NCBI GenBank assembly: GCA_034408935.1
Contig: DAOUMV010000020.1
Location: forward strand, 1-64,000
Reading direction: 5' to 3'
From: DAOUMF01 sp034408935
GTDB lineage: Bacteria; Chloroflexota; Dehalococcoidia; SM23-28-2; RBG-16-64-32
DNA: 64,000 nt
Position numbers and translations under genes: made by a program. This document shows, in pieces, positions 25,781 through 34,883 of this stretch. How positions within the stretch are numbered: position 1 is the stretch's first letter; every line of letters begins with the position of its first letter. Below the pieces are notes generated by a model. The model was not told where the DNA came from. It was given only the letters and a program-made list of their open reading frames with translations, and did not search any database.

Positions 25781-26629
25781 TCAGAGAGCCTGTAGGGTCG
25801 GGTCACGCTCTTCCAGGATGTCCTCCATCCGCGCCCGCACCTTGTCTTTCGTCTCCGGATGGGTGATGATGTAGAACTTCTCGTCCCTGATGGCATCAAA
25901 CACGTGATGGGCGACCTGCTCGGGGCTGAGCCCGGTTGTCAGGAGCTGGCGGAACGCCTGCTCCATCACCTCCATCTGAGGGCTCTTCGTCTCCTGGCCA
26001 GGCTCGTTTGCCAGTTGCGCTGGCCGGTTTCGCTCTGAATCCGCGATCTGCGTGTTCACTGTCGCCGGGCACAACACCGAGACCTTCACCTTCGCGCCAC
26101 TGAGCGCTAGGTCATAATGCAGCACCTCCGACAACGCCACAACCGCATGCTTTGTCCCACAGTACATCGACAGGTACGGGCGCGTGTGCAGCCCGGCCCC
26201 CGATGCCGTGTTGACGATGTGACCTTCCGTACCCTGCTGTAGCATGATCGGGACGAAGACCCTGATGCCGTGGATCACCCCCCACAGATTCACTCCCAGC
26301 ATCCACTCCCAGTCTTTCGCGGTCTGCTGCCAGGACACCCCTCCCACAGCCACGCCGGCGTTGTTGCAGACGACGTGAACCGCGCCGAACGCGTCGATGG
26401 TCTTCTTCGCCAGCGCCTCTACGTCCTCGGCCTTGGAGACGTCTGTCCGCACGGCCAGCACTGCCGCTCCCTTGGCCTTCATCTCGCTTTGAACCTTGTC
26501 TAGAGCCCCCTGCTCGATGTCGGCCAGGACGACTTTCATCCCCTCGGCGGCGAAGCGCTCCGCCATCGCCCGCCCGATGCCGCTGGCCCCTCCCGTCACG
26601 ACCGCTACCCTGTCCTTGAACTCCTTCAC
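25781..26629 (-). CDS. Short-chain dehydrogenase/reductase
   Basis: 282 residues from GTG 26629 (VKEFKDRVAVVTGG), preceded by GGAGAGGGAAG. SDR motifs: TGGASGIG, LADIE at the end of beta2 (Asp favours NAD), NNAGV, TASGAG and YCGTK (catalytic Tyr/Lys). The C-terminal extension (ITHPETKDKVRARMEDIL) is common in SDRs that act on alcohols or steroid-like substrates. It is downstream of the dehydratase/TPP enzyme pair on the same strand, 44 bp away, and could belong to that transcript. Substrate unknown. Confidence 0.88.
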   Translation of the reverse strand: MKEFKDRVAVVTGGASGIGRAMAERFAAEGMKVVLADIEQGALDKVQSEMKAKGAAVLAVRTDVSKAEDVEALAKKTIDAFGAVHVVCNNAGVAVGGVSWQQTAKDWEWMLGVNLWGVIHGIRVFVPIMLQQGTEGHIVNTASGAGLHTRPYLSMYCGTKHAVVALSEVLHYDLALSGAKVKVSVLCPATVNTQIADSERNRPAQLANEPGQETKSPQMEVMEQAFRQLLTTGLSPEQVAHHVFDAIRDEKFYIITHPETKDKVRARMEDILEERDPTLQAL

Positions 26630-26673
26630 CTTCCCTCTCCTTTCGCCGTCGTTTCCATGGGGATTGCGCCTGT

Positions 26674-28344
26674 CTACTGGAGCACGGCTCCGTGGTCTGC
26701 TGAGCCTACCCGCTCGGCGTAGAGGGCGAGGAAGCCCCGCGCGACGGTCGACTCGCGCCTCCGCCATCGCCTACGCCGCTCGGCCAGCACCTCTTCTGCC
26801 ACAAGCAGATCGAGCCTTCGCTCCGGGATATCGATCTCGACGATGTCGCCGTCCTCGACCAGGGCGATTGGCCCGCCCTCGTAGGCTTCGGGGACTACGT
26901 GGCCGATGCAGGGGCCGCGCGTTGCCCCCGAGAAGCGCCCGTCGGTCACTATCGCCACGCTGCTGCCGAGTCCCATGCCCACCAGCACTGCGGCGGGGAT
27001 GGACAGCTCCCGCATGCCGGGGCCGCCGCGCGGCCCCTCGTTGCGGATCACTAGGATGTCGCCTGCCTGGATCTTCCGGGCCAGGAGCTGCTCCCGCAGG
27101 GCCTCCTCCCCCTCGAAGACGCGGGCTGGCCCGTGGTGACGCAGCATCTCCGGCTCCACCCCGCTCTGCTTGATCACCGCCCCGCCCGGCGCCAGCGAGC
27201 CGTACAGAACGGCGATCCCGCCCTCTGAGGCCAGCGGCTCGTCCAGGGGCCGCAGGACGTCGCGGGGAGCCGGTTCCGCGTCAGCCGCCATCTCACCTAC
27301 GGTTCGACCGCTCACGGTCGGCAGGTCGAGTTCCAGCAGCGGCGAAAGACGCTGTAGCACCGCCGGTATGCCGCCCGCCTCGTGCAGATCGACCACCGTC
27401 AGGGGCGACGCCGGCTTGAACTTGCCGATCAGCGGCGTCTTCCGGCCGATCTCGTCGAACGCCTTCAGCGTCAGGTCGATGCCTAGCTCCGAGGCCAGGG
27501 CCAGGAGGTGGAGCACCCCGTTCGTCGAGCCGCCGATCACCTGGAGCACCCGAATGGCGTTCTCCAGCGCCCCCCGGCTGGCGATGTCGCGGAACGGCAT
27601 GCCCTCGCGCCACAGCTCGACCACGCGCTGCCCGCTCGCGCGAGCCATCTCCGCGCGCTCCGCCGCCACCGCCGGGAGGGTCCCGCAGCCCGGCAGCGAC
27701 AGCCCCATCGCCTCCACCAGGCAGTTCATCGTGTTGGCCGTCCCCATGAAAGCGCAGGCTCCCGGCCCGCCGCAGGCGTTGCACTCTAGCGTGTGGAACT
27801 CCTCCTCGCTCAGCCTGCCCGCCTTGACGGCGCCCATCCCCTCCTTGACGTCGCTGACGACGACGGCCCGTTCTTCGTTGTACCAGGGCAGCATCGGTCC
27901 GCCGGTCAGGAACACGCTGGGCAGGTCCACGCGGGCGGCGGCCATCAGCATGCCCGGCACGATCTTGTCGCAGGTACCCAGGAAGAGCGCCGCGTCGAAG
28001 CGGTGCGCCTCGATCATCAGCTCCACGGACGCGGCGATGACGTCCCGTAGGGGCAGGACGTAGTGCATCCCCAGCCCCTGGGCGATGCCGTCGCAGGGGG
28101 CGACGGTGTTGAACTCGACCGGCATGCCGCCTGCGTCTCGCACGCCCTCCTTGGCCGATGCCGCCAGTTCCCGCAGGTGATAGTGGCCGGGGTTCGCCTC
28201 CGTCCAGGAGTTGACGATAGCCACGGTGGGCTTCCCGAAGTCCTCATCCGCGAACCCCATCGCCCGGTAGAGGGCGCGGGGGTAGGCCCCCGTAAGACCC
28301 TCGAGGATCCCCCTGCTGCCTCCCTTCCCCCGTGCCTCGCTCAG
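26674..28344 (-). CDS. ilvD: Dihydroxy-acid dehydratase (IlvD/Edd family)
   Basis: 556 residues if started at CTG 28344, which overlaps the stop of the upstream TPP gene as CTGA. No ATG, GTG or TTG lies nearby in frame. The first internal ATG (RAMGFADEDFGK) would delete about 30 residues that align with the family. Iron-sulfur Cys are seen in VAPCDGIAQG, LGTCDKIVPGM and CNACGGPGACAFMGTANTM. IVNSWTEANPGH and GRFSGATRGPCIGHVVPEA are family hallmarks. It dehydrates 2,3-dihydroxyacids (branched-chain amino acid synthesis) or sugar acids. Coupling to an acetolactate-synthase-like enzyme fits either valine-type synthesis or a sugar-acid route. Confidence 0.9.
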   Translation of the reverse strand: MSEARGKGGSRGILEGLTGAYPRALYRAMGFADEDFGKPTVAIVNSWTEANPGHYHLRELAASAKEGVRDAGGMPVEFNTVAPCDGIAQGLGMHYVLPLRDVIAASVELMIEAHRFDAALFLGTCDKIVPGMLMAAARVDLPSVFLTGGPMLPWYNEERAVVVSDVKEGMGAVKAGRLSEEEFHTLECNACGGPGACAFMGTANTMNCLVEAMGLSLPGCGTLPAVAAERAEMARASGQRVVELWREGMPFRDIASRGALENAIRVLQVIGGSTNGVLHLLALASELGIDLTLKAFDEIGRKTPLIGKFKPASPLTVVDLHEAGGIPAVLQRLSPLLELDLPTVSGRTVGEMAADAEPAPRDVLRPLDEPLASEGGIAVLYGSLAPGGAVIKQSGVEPEMLRHHGPARVFEGEEALREQLLARKIQAGDILVIRNEGPRGGPGMRELSIPAAVLVGMGLGSSVAIVTDGRFSGATRGPCIGHVVPEAYEGGPIALVEDGDIVEIDIPERRLDLLVAEEVLAERRRRWRRRESTVARGFLALYAERVGSADHGAVLQ

Positions 28345-30143
28345 AGCAACCTCTCCTCGCCTCGCTCCCGCTCGTAGGTCGCCCGGCGCTCCTCCAGGTA
28401 GGCGGGCACCGGCACGTCCCACCAACCGGTCACCAGCCCGCCGGAGTAAGGATGCTCGCGGTTCACCAGCACCTCGATCAGGCTGGGCCGGCCCGACTCG
28501 AAGGCGCGGGCGAGCGCCGGGCCGACCTCCTCCGCCGACTGAATGCGCTCCGCGTGGCAGCCGAAGGCGAGGCCGATGTCGCGGAAGTTGGGGCTGTAGG
28601 GCTCCCCCTCGCGCAGGAACTCCGTGGCCACCACCCGTTCCGGCCCGAAGGCCGAGATCTGCAGGTCTCGGATGGACTGCCACCCGAAGTTGTTTAGCAC
28701 CGTCATCACCACGGGCACGTCGTACTGGACAGCCGTTGCCAGCTCCTGCATCGTCATCATGAAGTCGCCGTCGCCCACGACGCCGACCACCTGGCGATCG
28801 GGCGCGGCCAGCTTCGCTCCGATAGTGGCGGGCAGGGTGAACCCCATCGTGGAGAAGCCGCCCGAGGTAACGTTGCTGCGCGGCTCGTAGAAGGCGAACT
28901 CCTGGAGCATCTGCGCCTGCGGGTGGCCAGAAGATGTGACCACAACGGCATCTCGCGCCAGAGTAGCCCGCAATTCCCTGATGAAGCGAGAGATGGTGAC
29001 GGGTACCCGGTCGGAGTCGCGGAACGGGCTCAGCTCCCGCAGCCAGCCTTCCTTCGCACGCTGGATGTCGTCGAAGTACGAACTGCCGATGTAGTCCCGC
29101 TTGGGCGTTCGCTCTCCCACCTCGGCGACGAGTTGCTCCAGCACGCTGCGGGCGTCGCCGACCAGGCCCACCGAGGCCGGGTAGTTCTTGCCGATCTCGC
29201 CCGGGTCGATGTCGGAGTGGATCAGCTTCGTGGGGGGGATCGAGAAGCTGACCCCGTGGCGGAAGGAGGACGTCGTCTCGTCGGCGAAGCGACAGCCCAC
29301 CGCCAGCAGCACGTCGGCGCTGCGGGCCAGGTAGTTGCCGCAGGTTGTCCCCTTGGAGCCCGCGTGCCAGCCGTAGAGCGGATGATCCTCGGGGAAGGCG
29401 CTCTTTCCCGCGAACGTGGTGATCACTGCAGCCCCCAGGTGCTCCGCCAGGGCAAGCAGCGCCCCCGACGCCTCCGCGGCCAGCACGCCGCCGCCGGCCA
29501 GGATCACCGGCCGCTCCGCCGCCAGCAGCAGCTCGGCGGCCTTGCGGATGTCCTGAGGATCGGCGGCTGTCCGCCCCAGCGGCTCGCCCTCCTCCGGCAG
29601 CGCCAGCTCCACTTCCGCAGCTTGAGCCTGGACGTCCATCGGCAGCGAGATCGCCACCGGCCCTCGCCGCCCGCCCAACATCTCGCTGAACGCGCGGTTC
29701 ATCACGCTGGGGAGCTGCTCCACTCGGTTGACCTGCCAGTAGCGCTTCGTCACCGGCTCGAAGATGCGGGCCAGGTTTGCCCAGTGGTGTCGCTCCACCT
29801 CCTGGAGCACGCCCCGCCCGAACATGTGGGTGTGGACGTCGCCGCACAGCACCAGAGCCGCCGTCGAGTCGACGTAGGCGGTGCCGAGGCCTACCACTGT
29901 GTTCGCCGCGCCGGGCCCGATCGAGGTGAAGACGGCCAGCGGCCTGCCGCTCACCCGATAGAAGCCGTCGGTCAGGTGGACGGCGCTCTGCTCGTGCCGA
30001 ACCTGGATCACATCGATCTGTCCTTGGCGCGACTGGAAAGCGTCCAGCAGAGCAAGACAGCCGTGGCCGGGTATGCCCGCCAGATAGGGGATGCCCCGGC
30101 GAACCAGTTGCTCTGCGACGATCTCTCCGCCAGTTAGAAGCAT
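28341..30143 (-). CDS. Thiamine-diphosphate enzyme, acetolactate synthase-like
   Basis: 600 residues with the three ThDP domains: N-terminal PYR domain with RHEQSAVHLTDGFYRVSG (catalytic Glu), the central Rossmann-like domain (RPVILAGGGVLAAEASG), and the C-terminal PP domain with the ThDP/Mg motif GDGDFMMTMQELATAVQYDVPVVMTVLNN. Close in layout to acetolactate synthase large subunits and glyoxylate carboligases. No small regulatory subunit gene is adjacent, so a catabolic or IolD-like role is as likely as branched-chain synthesis. It is the first gene of a coupled pair with the dehydratase. A promoter with TTGCGA/TATTCT lies about 75 bp upstream. Confidence 0.88.
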   Translation of the reverse strand: MLLTGGEIVAEQLVRRGIPYLAGIPGHGCLALLDAFQSRQGQIDVIQVRHEQSAVHLTDGFYRVSGRPLAVFTSIGPGAANTVVGLGTAYVDSTAALVLCGDVHTHMFGRGVLQEVERHHWANLARIFEPVTKRYWQVNRVEQLPSVMNRAFSEMLGGRRGPVAISLPMDVQAQAAEVELALPEEGEPLGRTAADPQDIRKAAELLLAAERPVILAGGGVLAAEASGALLALAEHLGAAVITTFAGKSAFPEDHPLYGWHAGSKGTTCGNYLARSADVLLAVGCRFADETTSSFRHGVSFSIPPTKLIHSDIDPGEIGKNYPASVGLVGDARSVLEQLVAEVGERTPKRDYIGSSYFDDIQRAKEGWLRELSPFRDSDRVPVTISRFIRELRATLARDAVVVTSSGHPQAQMLQEFAFYEPRSNVTSGGFSTMGFTLPATIGAKLAAPDRQVVGVVGDGDFMMTMQELATAVQYDVPVVMTVLNNFGWQSIRDLQISAFGPERVVATEFLREGEPYSPNFRDIGLAFGCHAERIQSAEEVGPALARAFESGRPSLIEVLVNREHPYSGGLVTGWWDVPVPAYLEERRATYERERGEERLL

Positions 30144-30218
30144 GGGCTACTCCAGTCGCGCGGTGACAATCGGGTTCGCCAACGCGCACACTCCTGATCT
30201 CGCTTGCCGGACGTGCTC

Positions 30219-30247
30219 AGAATAGTGCGAGCGTGGACGTGTCGCAA
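30219..30247 (-). promoter_or_regulatory. Predicted promoter of the TPP enzyme/dehydratase operon
   Basis: On the minus strand TTGCGA (30247-30242), 17-bp spacer, TATTCT (30224-30219). A 12-bp palindrome CGAGCGCGCTCG at 30252-30263 lies just upstream of the -35 and could be an operator. Confidence 0.5.
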
Positions 30248-30268
30248 CACTCGAGCGCGCTCGGGCCG

Positions 30269-30709
30269 CTATCGGGTGTCGCCCACGCTGGTGCGGTCCT
30301 CGCCGACAAGCTCTACCCGTTCGACGCCCTTGGCCCAGTGGCAGGCGTACCTGCCCGGGACGCACAGCCGCACGGGATACTCGAGCTCGTCAGCGTGCCC
30401 TTCTTCCACTGAATAGACGAGGAACGCCTCATTCTGGAGCAGATCGATCAGGGGGACGCTCTCCTCATGCCCGTCGGCACACGAGAAGATGGCGAGCCGG
30501 GCCGTGTCGCGCACCTCTGCCAGGGCGAACAGGTGGGCCACCGTCACCCCCTTCACCACGGCGTCTTCGCGGGTACCCCCTGCGCAGCTCATCGGCACCG
30601 TCCGCTCCACCGCCGGCAACTCCAGCAGTTCCTCGTAGCGCAGGACGACGGGGCGGTCCGCCTCACCTTCGATCGTCAGGGTGAACGACTGCGTGTCCAG
30701 CTTGGCCAC
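30269..30709 (-). CDS. Small oxidoreductase molybdopterin-binding domain protein
   Basis: About 146 residues from GTG 30709; TTG at 30751 would add 14. The core is that of the sulfite-oxidase/YedY molybdopterin domain: FTLTIEGEADRPVVLRYEELLELP, then VPMSCAGGTRED, where the Cys corresponds to the Mo-ligand of the family, then VTVAHLFALAEV, and the C-terminal PVRLCVPGRYACHWAKGVERVEL. It lacks the dimerisation domain of sulfite oxidase and any signal peptide. It may be a minimal Mo-enzyme or a cofactor-less relative. It lies between the large surface-protein gene and the TPP enzyme gene on the same strand. Confidence 0.8.
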   Translation of the reverse strand: MAKLDTQSFTLTIEGEADRPVVLRYEELLELPAVERTVPMSCAGGTREDAVVKGVTVAHLFALAEVRDTARLAIFSCADGHEESVPLIDLLQNEAFLVYSVEEGHADELEYPVRLCVPGRYACHWAKGVERVELVGEDRTSVGDTR

Positions 30710-30773
30710 TCTCCAATAGGAAAGTGTGCCCGCCCAGCCCGAAGGTGTCAACTTATCCGGGGTCTCTGGGCCC

Positions 30774-33700
30774 TCACCTCGTCTCGCGTCGCCGCACAGC
30801 GACGCCGGTCAGCAGGGCCACCGGAACCAACGCCGCCGCAACGAGCCACCAAACCACTGGCGATCCGCCGCCGCTGTCGCCCGCGCCGGTCCTCGGCAAC
30901 TGCGCGGGCTGCACGCCGGGCTCCCCCACGCGGTCTCGCAGCGCGAGAGCCTCGCTCTCCTCCGGGCTTGCTTCCGTATCCGCCTCGATGTACGTGCGGG
31001 CGCCCGGAACCTCGACATCCAGTTCGGTTACCTTGCCTTCGTGTTCCACCGTCAGCGAGGCACCCAGCATCGGTCTCGGGGAGCCAACCTCGACCACGCT
31101 GAACGCGAGGGTCTTCGTCTCCCCCGTTACGAAGGTCTGGAGGCAGTCGCTGTTCGGGACGAGATTGCCCTCCTCGTCGTAGCTGCCTGTGATCTCGTAC
31201 CCTTCGGGGACCTCGGCGCACACGTCAACTGTCCAGTCGGAGTCGGACGTGAAGATGAACGGGTACACGAACCCCTCATCCTCCCAGACGGCGACGTCGG
31301 GCTGGTGTATCTCCAGGTAGCTGCCGCTGACCGTGCTCCTGAGGCCGCCGGTGATCTGGACGGCGCCGTTCCACTTCACGAACTTGATGATGTCGAAGTC
31401 CTTTCTCGCCAGGTCGCCCTGTCCGTCCCCGTTCGTGTCCTTGAACTGCCAGGGGAACTCGCCCTTGCCCGTGTACACCGTCTTGCCGGTCTCCTCGTCC
31501 TCGTACTTGACGATGGCCAGGTACTCGCCGGCCTCCTCCTTGCCGGCCGTGCACGTGCCCGACTCGTCGGTGGTGCAGGCGGCGATCCTGCCGATGTCGT
31601 CCTCGAACACCTCGTCGTAGCGCCACGGCCACGGGTACTTGCCGTGGGCCGCCCGGAAGTCGGGATCGTCTCTATCGAAGACCCTGACCTCCGCGCCCTC
31701 GACGGGCGACTGGCAGTAGCGGCGCCCGTCCGCGCAGTGGCCCTTCCTGAACAGGTCCACCGTGTGGAGCGTCACCGACACCTCGTCCCCCACCGGACAC
31801 CCCTGGCGGTCGGCGAGGCCAGGCGCGAACATGCAGGCGTCCGGCCCGGCGACGACCGGACCGTCACCATCCGGATCCCCCGGCCCGTCTGCAACGCCGT
31901 CGCCGTCGCTGTCGGGATCTCCGGGGTTCGGTTCACCCTCGTCAACAGCGCCGTTGTGGTTGGGGTCCTCCCCACCATCCGGGAGTCCATCGCCGTCGCT
32001 ATCCGGATTCAGCGGGTCGCTCCTTGTCGAGGGGTCGGCGTCAGGCTGCCAATGCGCGCTGGCGGTATCCGTGTCCGTCGTCTCGGGAGTCTCAAGCCCG
32101 CGCTCTAGCCCATCCGATAGGCCGTCGCCGTCCGTGTCCCAGTTGCGGGGATCGGTCTCACCTGGGTCCACGACCCCGTTGTTGTTGAGGTCTTCGCTTC
32201 CCGGAATGCTGCCGTCCGAGAGCCCGTCGTCGTCCGTGTCGGCATCCGTCGGGTCGGTACCTGTGCCAAGTTCGACGGAATCGAGAATGCCGTCGCAGTC
32301 AGAGTCGTCTTGATGGGCAATGGACCAATCCCAAGTCGCTTCCGGTGACGCTGACAGTCGGAGACGGTATTCTTCGACGGTTGGCCCTAGCGGAACACAT
32401 ACCTTCGGAGGCTGGCCGAGCGGCGGTAGGTAGACCTGCTCCGCGATGCTCTGCCACTTTCTGTCAGTGCGGTTCCACCTGTCTACTCCCAGCCAGAAGC
32501 CAGGGGGACCGTCTGCCTCGAAGACCAGCGATCCGGACGTTTCGTCTGGCGTGTGGTAGATGGAAATTGCCTCCTTTGGCTCGTCGGTGCTGGTCTCGAG
32601 GTCCGCGATTAGAAACGTGAGGTCTTGGATTCTGGGGCGTAGCCATCCCCAGGTGGCTGCGGTACGAATCGCTCCCCAAGGATCATTTAGAAGCACCACG
32701 TCGGTGTCATTCTCCTGTCCATAAGGCGCACGGTCCAAGTATCCGACGGCCACCATTACGTGTGCTTCGTCTCTACCAGCGTCCCACCGGAGATCGAGGA
32801 TCAGCGGTTGATTCTGGCCGATCTCGTAAACAATGTCGCCGAAACCGATCCACGGTATCAATTGCGGGTCAACATCAACCTTGCCCAGGCGTTCCAAGGC
32901 AGGTGGCCACTCACCAAGCCAAGGTGTCGCCTCACCCAACCAAATCCCGTTGTAGTACGCTGCCTCATCCTCCAGCTCATGGGATATCTCTCGCTGGGTG
33001 AGTTCTTCACCGTAGATTCCGTAGTACTCCAGTACCATCAGACTGGACGCAGCCCAGCAAGAAAGGTCCTGCTCCTGTTGGATCAGCGGAACAGGTCTTT
33101 CGGTACTGGCAGGAGCACCGATGACGTCGGTCGGTGTGCGAATCTCTTCAAACGCCGTGTTGTTCTCTTCGTTGCTTTCCGTGATCTTATCTAGAGCGTC
33201 GACCATTACCACGACATAGTAGGACGTGTCCAGCTGAAGCGGCCCGGATAGCGTGGCCACCGCCTCGTACTTCTGTCTATCGCCGGGTGCCAACGTCTCA
33301 ATGTCCTGGGTCGCCAGCGGCGGCTCGTTGGGGTCGAATTCGGTGTCTGTGCTCAGCCATATGTGGCTCTTGCAGGGACCGGACTCTGTTCCTCCCTCGT
33401 TCTTCACGGTGTACGTCACCTTGACTTCATCACCCTCGTAGGCCACACCCCAAGCAAGGCCACTTTCGATGCCAAACGGTGGATGCCAGACAGAGGACAC
33501 GTCGTCCGCTAGCCTTACGGTAACGGGTCCTGAGAACAACAGATCTGGCAGCGGCGCCGGCGTAGGTGTGGGCGTGGGCGTTGGCGTCGGCGTCGGGGTT
33601 GGTGTTGGGGTCGGCGTCGGCGTCGGCGTTGGCGTCGGGGTGGGTGTGGGCGGTGGTGTGGGTGTCGGCGTAGGCGTCGCAGCCGGAGCGCCGCACGTTC

Positions 33701-34664
33701 CGCCCACGACGATTTGGCCGCTCTGCAGGGTGGTAATGGGGATCGGCGTATTCCACAGCGGCCCATCGCCCGCGTACACACTGGTGTCGGGGTTGCCGTC
33801 CTGGCCGCCGCTGGAGCCGTCCGCACTGTTCTCATCGATCAGGCCGTCGCCGTCGTTGTCGATTCCGTCGCTGGCCTGAGCGCCAGGCCCCTCCGGGCTG
33901 CTGGGGATGATGAGGGGGCTGGTGCCCGCACCCACGGAGCGGACGGTGATCCTGGCCAGGACGCCGTCGCCGGACTCGTGCATCTCCGGATAACCGCCGC
34001 CGTCCTCATCGATCTGAGTATCGCCGTCGTTGTCGATTCCGTCTGGCCAGTCCTCGTCTTCGTCGCCGTCGCCGTCCTCGTCGGAACAAGTTCCGGTCAC
34101 CCCAGACACGCACTCGGTTCCGTCCCCGGCGACGGCCGTGTACGAGCCGTCCGCGTCGGCGAGGTCGCCGAGAGGGAGCGCAGATTCGCTGACGTTGACG
34201 AAGCCAGCGCCGCCCCAGGTGTCGATACGGGAGATCATCGATACCGTGCCGTTAGGCTGGCCTCCCGTCGCCTCCGACATCGGTGTCCCGTCTACGGCGA
34301 CGGCCCCGATGATTTCGATGACGGTCTCGTCGTAGTCTATGTCGAACTGGTAAGCCGCGATCTTGTCAACGGGGTCTACTCCCTTCACGACAAGGTCGAA
34401 GGTGAGGGTCGTGCCCGCTGCCGGGATCATCTCGTTGTGCGTGCCCACGTTGGGGATCTCACCACAGCTCTCGATCGTGCCAATCGCGCTGTCGTCGTTG
34501 CCGGTGGTGTCCATGTCGATCGCCACCATCTCGACTTGGCCGGATGTGGCCTGAGCCACTTCGCCACCGTCCGGTACGCCGGCTCGCCACGCCCCTAGCG
34601 CCGCCACAGCCGCGACCAGCACAGCTGCCAGAACCGCGAATCCTGCCTTTGAAATCGCCTTCAT
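30774..34664 (-). CDS. LPXTG-anchored multidomain surface protein with C39-like protease domain
   Basis: 1296 residues. Signal peptide (MKAISKAGFAVLAAVLVAAVAALG); cohesin-like beta domain (about 50-250) interrupted by Asp-rich Ca-binding loops (DGIDNDGDTQIDED, DGIDNDGDGLIDEN); long Thr-Pro linker (about 325-372); CARDB-like domain (to about 490); papain-like C39_2-type peptidase with catalytic Cys in DLSCWAASSLMVLEYYG, His in DEAHVMVAVGY and Asp/Asn in VLLNDPWG; thrombospondin-3-type DxDxDG repeats (about 785-960); more beta domains. The end has LPRTG, a hydrophobic segment and RRRETR, the full sortase signal. It would be covalently attached to the cell wall, with Ca-stiffened stalk and protease head. 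The peptidase/CARDB section is less GC-rich than the flanks, suggesting domain insertion. Start chosen at the signal-peptide Met. Confidence 0.85.
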   Translation of the reverse strand: MKAISKAGFAVLAAVLVAAVAALGAWRAGVPDGGEVAQATSGQVEMVAIDMDTTGNDDSAIGTIESCGEIPNVGTHNEMIPAAGTTLTFDLVVKGVDPVDKIAAYQFDIDYDETVIEIIGAVAVDGTPMSEATGGQPNGTVSMISRIDTWGGAGFVNVSESALPLGDLADADGSYTAVAGDGTECVSGVTGTCSDEDGDGDEDEDWPDGIDNDGDTQIDEDGGGYPEMHESGDGVLARITVRSVGAGTSPLIIPSSPEGPGAQASDGIDNDGDGLIDENSADGSSGGQDGNPDTSVYAGDGPLWNTPIPITTLQSGQIVVGGTCGAPAATPTPTPTPPPTPTPTPTPTPTPTPTPTPTPTPTPTPTPTPAPLPDLLFSGPVTVRLADDVSSVWHPPFGIESGLAWGVAYEGDEVKVTYTVKNEGGTESGPCKSHIWLSTDTEFDPNEPPLATQDIETLAPGDRQKYEAVATLSGPLQLDTSYYVVVMVDALDKITESNEENNTAFEEIRTPTDVIGAPASTERPVPLIQQEQDLSCWAASSLMVLEYYGIYGEELTQREISHELEDEAAYYNGIWLGEATPWLGEWPPALERLGKVDVDPQLIPWIGFGDIVYEIGQNQPLILDLRWDAGRDEAHVMVAVGYLDRAPYGQENDTDVVLLNDPWGAIRTAATWGWLRPRIQDLTFLIADLETSTDEPKEAISIYHTPDETSGSLVFEADGPPGFWLGVDRWNRTDRKWQSIAEQVYLPPLGQPPKVCVPLGPTVEEYRLRLSASPEATWDWSIAHQDDSDCDGILDSVELGTGTDPTDADTDDDGLSDGSIPGSEDLNNNGVVDPGETDPRNWDTDGDGLSDGLERGLETPETTDTDTASAHWQPDADPSTRSDPLNPDSDGDGLPDGGEDPNHNGAVDEGEPNPGDPDSDGDGVADGPGDPDGDGPVVAGPDACMFAPGLADRQGCPVGDEVSVTLHTVDLFRKGHCADGRRYCQSPVEGAEVRVFDRDDPDFRAAHGKYPWPWRYDEVFEDDIGRIAACTTDESGTCTAGKEEAGEYLAIVKYEDEETGKTVYTGKGEFPWQFKDTNGDGQGDLARKDFDIIKFVKWNGAVQITGGLRSTVSGSYLEIHQPDVAVWEDEGFVYPFIFTSDSDWTVDVCAEVPEGYEITGSYDEEGNLVPNSDCLQTFVTGETKTLAFSVVEVGSPRPMLGASLTVEHEGKVTELDVEVPGARTYIEADTEASPEESEALALRDRVGEPGVQPAQLPRTGAGDSGGGSPVVWWLVAAALVPVALLTGVAVRRRETR
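33541..33690. repeat. Thr-Pro dipeptide repeat coding region
   Basis: About 25 tandem GGCGT(T/C)-like hexamers on the plus strand encode (PT)n on the minus strand, forming the flexible linker of the surface protein. Such tracts are prone to length change. Confidence 0.85.
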
Positions 34665-34822
34665 GGCATGTACCCTCCGAGCACTAATATCGTGCCGCAG
34701 GGCCAAGGGGAATGCCGAAGGAGGCAGGCGGCCTACCTCTGGCCGTCTTGCCTTATCCCCGGCGAGTGGATAACCGGCCCCATGGCATACGAATCGCAAA
34801 GCGTTATGGTAACGGCAAGCCC

Positions 34823-34851
34823 CTTGTACGCCTATTCGTGCGGTTTGTCAA
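34823..34851 (-). promoter_or_regulatory. Predicted promoter of the surface-protein gene
   Basis: Minus strand: consensus TTGACA (34851-34846), 17-bp spacer, TACAAG (34828-34823). The start codon is at 34664, giving a leader of about 150 bases. Confidence 0.6.
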
Positions 34852-34883
34852 GCGCGACCTTACCGAGGGCTGCCCCCTACCGC

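Noticed and set aside
28355..30189. Very long open frame joining the IlvD frame with 600 codons upstream
   Set aside because: Upstream of the IlvD start the frame is an out-of-phase reading of the TPP enzyme, so it is not a fusion protein.
33541..33690. Hexamer tandem array considered as a CRISPR or satellite
   Set aside because: The units are contiguous codons for Thr-Pro within an open reading frame, with no spacers.
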